From an uncultured Chitinophagaceae bacterium (GTDB taxonomy: Bacteria > Bacteroidota > Bacteroidia > Chitinophagales > Chitinophagaceae): a stretch of 64,000 nucleotides of DNA. The position numbers and the translations under genes are program-made. Position 1 is the first letter of the stretch, and each line of letters begins with the position of its first letter. The DNA is taken from positions 1 through 64,000 of the forward strand of contig CAKZFX010000006.1 in assembly GCA_936908745.1 (NCBI GenBank). Direction: 5' to 3'. Under the pieces are notes generated by a model, which saw only the letters and a list, made by a program, of their open reading frames with translations, had not been told where the DNA came from and made no database searches. Positions 59,583 through 64,000 of the stretch are shown piece by piece.

Positions 59583-60830
59583 ATGAAAGCAATCATCATT
59601 GGCGGCGGCATTATCGGTTTAAGCTCGGCTTTATATCTCAAACGTTCCGGCTGGGACGTGAACGTACTCGACAAAGGCGACTTCACCGACAATTGTTCAT
59701 ATGGCAACTGTGGTTATATCTGCCCCAGCCATTTTATTCCATTGGCAACACCGGGTGTGGTAAAACAAGGTTTGAAATGGATGTGGAACTCCAAAAGTCC
59801 CTTCTATGTGCAACCACGGTTGGATTGGAACTTAATTAGCTGGGGATTGAAATTTATGCGCAGCGCCACCGCAAAAAACGTGGAAGAAGCCGCCATTCCC
59901 TTACGTGATATTGCACTCTTGAGTAAAAAGGAGTATGAAAGCTGGTTGGGCAGCGATTTCAACTTTGCGTATGAGAAAAAAGGATTGCTGGAAATTTTTC
60001 AGACCGATGCAGGCGCAGAACACGCAAAACACACCGTGGAGAAGGCACACGACATCGGCCTCTCTGATACAAAGTTACTAAAAAAAGAGGAATTGCAGGC
60101 GTTGGAGCCACACACGACCATCAACGGGCAAGGTGCTATTTTGTTTAACTGTGATGCGCATTGCTATCCCAATAAACTGATGCAGCAACTGATTGGGTTG
60201 TTGCAAAAAGAAGGAGTGAAGCTCTTACCTGGACAGGAAGTGGTTTCCTTTGAAAAAAATAACCAGCGCATCACAAAAGTCATTACAGCGAATGCCGTTT
60301 ACGAAGCCGATAAAATTGTTATTGCCACCGGTTCGTGGAGCCGTGGTATTGCAGCGCTTGCCGGTATCAACATTCCGTTGATGCCCGGTCGTGGCTACTC
60401 GGTGACGCTGGAAAACTCGCCTTACAAAGTCAACTACCCGGCTGTGCTGCTCGAAGGCCGTGCGGCCATTACGCCGATGGATGGAAATAAAATCAGGTTT
60501 GGCGGCACCATGGAAATCACTGCGCACAAAACGCCGCCACGGATGAACCGTGTGCAGGGTATTTTGGATGCGGTGAAACGTTTTTATCCTGAATTTGATG
60601 TGCCATTTCCGCCACAGGAAAAAATCTGGTACGGCTATCGTCCCTGTTCGGCAGATGGACTTCCGTATATCGGCCGGGTAAAAAAATACGACAATCTCGT
60701 GGTCGCCACAGGCCATTCTATGCTGGGACTGAGCCTGGGCGCAGGAACCGGCAAACTGGTCAGCGAAATTATCAATGAACAAGCGCCGTCCATGAATATA
60801 AAACCGTTTGCTGTTGAACGATTTAGTTAA
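59583..60830 (+). CDS. FAD-dependent D-amino acid (D-hydroxyproline) dehydrogenase
   Basis: A 415-residue flavoprotein of the DAO family. The FAD motif is GGGIIG (residues 7-12), CSYGNCGYICPSHFIPLATPG is the DadA-like N-terminal segment, and the C-terminal signature is GYRPCSADGLPYIGR with VVATGHSMLGLSLGAGTGKL. It probably oxidises cis-4-hydroxy-D-proline to the pyrroline that the DapA-like enzyme then deaminates, passing electrons to the respiratory chain. It starts 12 bases after the MBL gene, so the two are in one operon with the epimerase. Confidence 0.9.
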   Translation: MKAIIIGGGIIGLSSALYLKRSGWDVNVLDKGDFTDNCSYGNCGYICPSHFIPLATPGVVKQGLKWMWNSKSPFYVQPRLDWNLISWGLKFMRSATAKNVEEAAIPLRDIALLSKKEYESWLGSDFNFAYEKKGLLEIFQTDAGAEHAKHTVEKAHDIGLSDTKLLKKEELQALEPHTTINGQGAILFNCDAHCYPNKLMQQLIGLLQKEGVKLLPGQEVVSFEKNNQRITKVITANAVYEADKIVIATGSWSRGIAALAGINIPLMPGRGYSVTLENSPYKVNYPAVLLEGRAAITPMDGNKIRFGGTMEITAHKTPPRMNRVQGILDAVKRFYPEFDVPFPPQEKIWYGYRPCSADGLPYIGRVKKYDNLVVATGHSMLGLSLGAGTGKLVSEIINEQAPSMNIKPFAVERFS

Positions 60831-60885
60831 AAAATTGTTGAGAGGGTGACAGTATCGTTTTCAACTTCTTACTTTTACGTCGCTT

Positions 60886-62532
60886 ATGGATTTTATCGCT
60901 ACACGATTACCTTACCGGGAGACGGGATCTTTCTCTAAAACAGTTCTGGACTATATTGACCAGTCGCCGTCTTTGCAGCCTTTCTATGCACATCCTGTCA
61001 ATAAACAAGGCGTTTTAAAAGCGATAGAAGCAAGGAAACAATTCAACACGGATCGTAAAACGCTGGTCGCTGAATTGAAAAAGCAATATGCGAATGTGCC
61101 GGCCTCGGCCAAAGTGAATGCGCATATTGAACAATTATTAAATGCGAATACATTTACGATCACGACGGCGCACCAGAATAATATTTTTACCGGGCCTTTA
61201 TACTTTATTTATAAAATCGTTCATGCTATCAAACTGGCGGATGAATTGAAGGCAGCCTTGCCCGAAAATAACTTTGTGCCTGTTTACTATATCGGTTCCG
61301 AAGATGCGGATTTGGATGAACTCAACAACATAACAGTTGGCGGGCAAAAATTAGTTTGGCCAACCAAACAAACCGGCGCTGTGGGCCGGATGAAAATAGA
61401 TAAGGAACTGGCAAAGCTGATCGTTTCGCTGGAAGGCCAGTTATCTGTTTTGCCACATGGCAATGAAATTATTTCGCTGTTGAAAGAACATTACAAAGAA
61501 GGCGTAACCGTACAGGATGCGACTTTTAGTTTTGTTCATCATTTATTTGCTGAATATGGTTTGATCGTGCTGCTGCCGGACAATGCGGCGTTAAAGGCAG
61601 CAATGAACGATATATTTAAAGATGACCTGTTGCAACAAACGGCTTCGGGTATTGTGCAAACAACGGCCGAAAAATTAGCCGCTGCCGGTTATAAAGTGCA
61701 GGCCAATCCAAGGGAGATCAATTTATTTTATTTAAAGGGTTCACTGAGGGAAAGAATAGAGAAGGGGAATGGAGAAGGGAGAGTGGAAAATGGAGAATGG
61801 GGAATGGGAAATGGGGAATGGAGAGTGGTGAATACTGATTTGAAATTTTCTGAAACGGAATTATTGGCAGAACTGCAAAATAGCCCTGAACGTTTTAGTC
61901 CGAATGTGATCTTAAGAGGTTTGTACCAGGAAACGATTCTGCCCAATATTGCTTTTATCGGCGGTGGTGGCGAAACGGCGTATTGGTTGCAACTAAAAGA
62001 CCTGTTTGATCATTATAAAATACCTTTCCCGATATTGGTATTGCGCAATTCTTTTTTACTGCTGGAAAATAAATGGCAGGAAAAAATAGCGAAGCTGCAT
62101 TTTACAATTGCCGACTTCTTTTTAAAAGAACAGGAATTGCTTGCTAAACTCGTGGCGAGAGACAGCCGGAATGAAACAAAGCTCAACGGTGCATTAACAG
62201 AGCTGGAAAACCTGTACGCATCGTTTAAAAAACAGGCTTCGGCAGTGGACAGTACATTGGAAAAACATGTGGAAGCATTGAAACTAAAAACCGTCAGCCG
62301 TTTACAGGAATTAGAAAAGAAAATGTTGCGGGCGGAGAAACGGAAATTCAGCGACCAGCAACGACAGATACATACGATCAAATCCCATTTATTCCCCGGC
62401 GATGGTTTGCAGGAACGTATTGATAACCTTTCTTTCTACTATGCAAAATGGGGCGCTGATTTTATTCAACAGCTCTATAAACATTCGCCTGCATTGGAAC
62501 AGGAGTTTGTAATCCTTACGGAGAAAGCATAA
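60886..62532 (+). CDS. bshC: Bacillithiol biosynthesis cysteine-adding enzyme BshC
   Basis: The putative ligase that adds cysteine to glucosaminyl-malate in bacillithiol synthesis, 548 residues. Recognisable parts are FKTVLDYI-like FSKTVLDYIDQSPSLQPFY, TITTAHQNNIFTGPLYFIYKIVHAI, PVYYIGSEDADLDE and the RGLYQETILPNIAFIGGGGETAYWLQL core, plus the C-terminal coiled coil. Residues 290-316, just after NLFYLKGSLRERI, are encoded by a heptamer repeat (Glu, Gly, Asn and Trp rich) that expands a loop before FSETELLAEL. The remaining sequence looks normal, so activity may be kept. Confidence 0.95.
   Translation: MDFIATRLPYRETGSFSKTVLDYIDQSPSLQPFYAHPVNKQGVLKAIEARKQFNTDRKTLVAELKKQYANVPASAKVNAHIEQLLNANTFTITTAHQNNIFTGPLYFIYKIVHAIKLADELKAALPENNFVPVYYIGSEDADLDELNNITVGGQKLVWPTKQTGAVGRMKIDKELAKLIVSLEGQLSVLPHGNEIISLLKEHYKEGVTVQDATFSFVHHLFAEYGLIVLLPDNAALKAAMNDIFKDDLLQQTASGIVQTTAEKLAAAGYKVQANPREINLFYLKGSLRERIEKGNGEGRVENGEWGMGNGEWRVVNTDLKFSETELLAELQNSPERFSPNVILRGLYQETILPNIAFIGGGGETAYWLQLKDLFDHYKIPFPILVLRNSFLLLENKWQEKIAKLHFTIADFFLKEQELLAKLVARDSRNETKLNGALTELENLYASFKKQASAVDSTLEKHVEALKLKTVSRLQELEKKMLRAEKRKFSDQQRQIHTIKSHLFPGDGLQERIDNLSFYYAKWGADFIQQLYKHSPALEQEFVILTEKA
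61757..61832. repeat. Heptamer repeat inside bshC (GGGAATG family)
   Basis: Ten or so 7-base units (GGGAATG, GAGAAGG, GAGAGTG, GAAAATG, GAGAATG, GGGAATG, GGAAATG and more) lie wholly within the reading frame. They encode a low-complexity loop that repeats GEW and GNG words about every seven residues. Confidence 0.88.
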
Positions 62533-64000
62533 TTATCTTTTTCGCAGGTAAATGGTAAACCGGAAATTGTTCTTCTTTAATGAATTGAACGCTCCGTCAA
62601 TATTGGAAGCGGCGCTTTCCTTGATGTCACTGAGACCAAAAGAATAACTGAGTTCCGGTGAAATAATAATGCCTGCGTTAGACGGTGCAATATCAACACC
62701 TAATCCTGCATCGGCAGACAGCATCGTATTCTTCAATTGAATCGGGTCGGCCGGATCATTTTTTGTAAGCAAATAATTAAACGAAGCTCCTCCCATTAAA
62801 TAAGGCGTTGTGCTGTTGGCGCTCAGGCGAAATACAACAGGTAGTGATGCCGAAAAAGATACCAAATCGTTTTTTACTGTTTCGGTGATCAGTTCGCCAC
62901 CCGGCAGTGGCCGGCGTTGAAACCCTGTATTCAGTTTTTCAAAATTGATGGCCAGCGCAGGCCGGATAGAAAACCGCTGTGCTATATTGGTAAAATACAA
63001 GAGCCCAAAATCAAATGCGCCGCCTGATTGGTTTTGCGTGTTTTCGATATTAGCCTGGTTGGGCCCTGCAAAAGAAGGCTGGCTGACGGTAACACCGCCG
63101 CCTAAGAGAACGCCGTAGTTTGATTTTGATAGTGGTTTTTTATTCCCTTTTTTCGGATCGTTGTTATTACCTTCTTTGCTTTGTTGCACCAATGCAAGGG
63201 TAGTGGCGGCACAGTTCCATCCCGGCGCAATACTGGTTGCTTTTTGCGCATAATACAAAGCGCTGTCACGATTATGCGCATCTAAGTGCAGCATCGCCAA
63301 ACGATTTAAAATATAAGCGCCGTTGGGATCAATACGCAAGGCCGCATACGCATTACTAAATGCACCGTTGGCATTATTTGTTTTTAACAAACGCATCCGG
63401 CTTTCGAGTGTGGCCGCATAATCCGGGTCTTCATCCTGCAACAAATTCATCGCTTTTTCCAGTTGCATACCGGCTTCATAATTCTCTTGTTTCTGTGCAT
63501 TATTTAACCGGGTACAGGTGAGGTAGTTATCCACTTTTGCCTGCGCCTGTTTGATAAATGCAGCCGCAAGGCTGGTTTTAGCGTCTAATGTATAGGGGTT
63601 GGCAGGAAACTTCTTTGCCAGTTGGTTAAAATAATCTTCTGCCGAAACACGGCCAACCAATTGGTTATTCCTGATCGCTTCGTAAAAACGGTTATAGGTT
63701 TCCAGCAACGTGGTGTCTGCAAACAATCTCTTTTTCACAATACCATTAAATGAATTGCCGCCGGATGAACGTTGCCTGCTTTTCATCCAGTTTCTTAACC
63801 AAACAGTGTCCACCGAACTGATAATTTTATCACTATTTTCATTGCAGCAGAAATAAGGTTGCTGGTTGCGTTTGAAACGTTGCTGTGCTATGGATGGAAC
63901 ATTCTTGCTTACATACTCTTCAATTTCTGCAAAGCTGATTTGCTGATCAGCTTTGGAAGGTTGATCGGCCATGCCATTCAGTCCATCCACCAAATAATAG
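62533..64000 (-). CDS. Caspase-like - TPR - outer-membrane barrel fusion, 3' part
   Basis: The C-terminal 488 residues of a larger protein whose start lies beyond the window: the frame is open to the edge (YYLVDGLNGMADQPSKADQQISFAEIEEYV, a run shown only in part, is the end of a C14 caspase-like domain). A middle region of about 200 residues holds helical TPR-like repeats (AYAALRIDPNGAYILNRLA). The last 200 residues are a porin-like beta-barrel (YGVLLGGGVTVSQPSF, FGLLYFTNIAQRFSIRPAL, RFTIYLRKR). The order suggests a protease joined to an outer-membrane anchor. It is convergent with bshC, whose stop abuts its own. Confidence 0.8.
   Translation of the reverse strand, partial: YYLVDGLNGMADQPSKADQQISFAEIEEYVSKNVPSIAQQRFKRNQQPYFCCNENSDKIISSVDTVWLRNWMKSRQRSSGGNSFNGIVKKRLFADTTLLETYNRFYEAIRNNQLVGRVSAEDYFNQLAKKFPANPYTLDAKTSLAAAFIKQAQAKVDNYLTCTRLNNAQKQENYEAGMQLEKAMNLLQDEDPDYAATLESRMRLLKTNNANGAFSNAYAALRIDPNGAYILNRLAMLHLDAHNRDSALYYAQKATSIAPGWNCAATTLALVQQSKEGNNNDPKKGNKKPLSKSNYGVLLGGGVTVSQPSFAGPNQANIENTQNQSGGAFDFGLLYFTNIAQRFSIRPALAINFEKLNTGFQRRPLPGGELITETVKNDLVSFSASLPVVFRLSANSTTPYLMGGASFNYLLTKNDPADPIQLKNTMLSADAGLGVDIAPSNAGIIISPELSYSFGLSDIKESAASNIDGAFNSLKKNNFRFTIYLRKR

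Overview
The window looks like a chromosomal segment from a Bacteroidota bacterium, most probably of the Chitinophagaceae type. The evidence is the rpmB-rpmG-DUF4295-ftsY order, several proteins with type IX secretion (T9SS) C-terminal sorting domains (YPNP motifs), TonB/OMP_b-brl_3 outer-membrane barrels, a bacillithiol gene (bshC), and promoters of the Bacteroidetes form TAnnTTTG rather than the E. coli form. It is core-like sequence: I saw no prophage, no complete insertion sequence, no CRISPR array, and no tRNA or rRNA gene.

Layout. 1-5.9 kb: end of an EamA transporter, a SAM methyltransferase, an S9 peptidase, a conserved hypothetical and a lipoprotein phosphatase. 6-14 kb: a 2-oxo acid dehydrogenase E2, a cinA split by an in-frame DUF559 endonuclease domain, a Uma2 protein, PBP4, a small membrane protein, a site-2 protease, a thioesterase and DoxX. 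14-20.5 kb: a large TPR protein, an outer-membrane barrel, an HU-like membrane protein and a methyltransferase. 20.5-27.5 kb: a glutaminyl cyclotransferase, a secreted M43 protease, lipoamide dehydrogenase and a TonB-type barrel. 27.6-31.3 kb: ribosomal genes, ftsY and a two-gene ABC transporter. 31.3-41.8 kb: a duplicated promoter/terminator region, a 1970-residue secreted repeat protein, and a propeller histidine kinase with its LuxR-type regulator. 42-51.3 kb: rimO, a TetR-controlled thioesterase region, ppk1 and a secreted subtilase. 51.5-60.8 kb: a 4-hydroxyproline catabolic set (DapA-like deaminase, semialdehyde dehydrogenase, epimerase, FAD dehydrogenase) interrupted by unrelated small genes and an AGMO-like membrane hydroxylase. 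60.9-64 kb: bshC and the end of a caspase-TPR-barrel fusion.

The most unusual layer is not a gene. Degenerate tandem repeats with a strict 7-base period, in several sequence families, occupy many gaps, often start at stop codons, and enter three coding regions (E2 linker, BshC loop, aldehyde dehydrogenase C-terminus). A separate 8-base family occupies three other gaps. A second unusual element is a roughly 200-base promoter-leader-terminator module, present twice plus a third terminatorless copy upstream of the giant secreted protein. The core of its leader recurs upstream of the M43 protease. A third is the DUF559 cassette inserted cleanly inside CinA.
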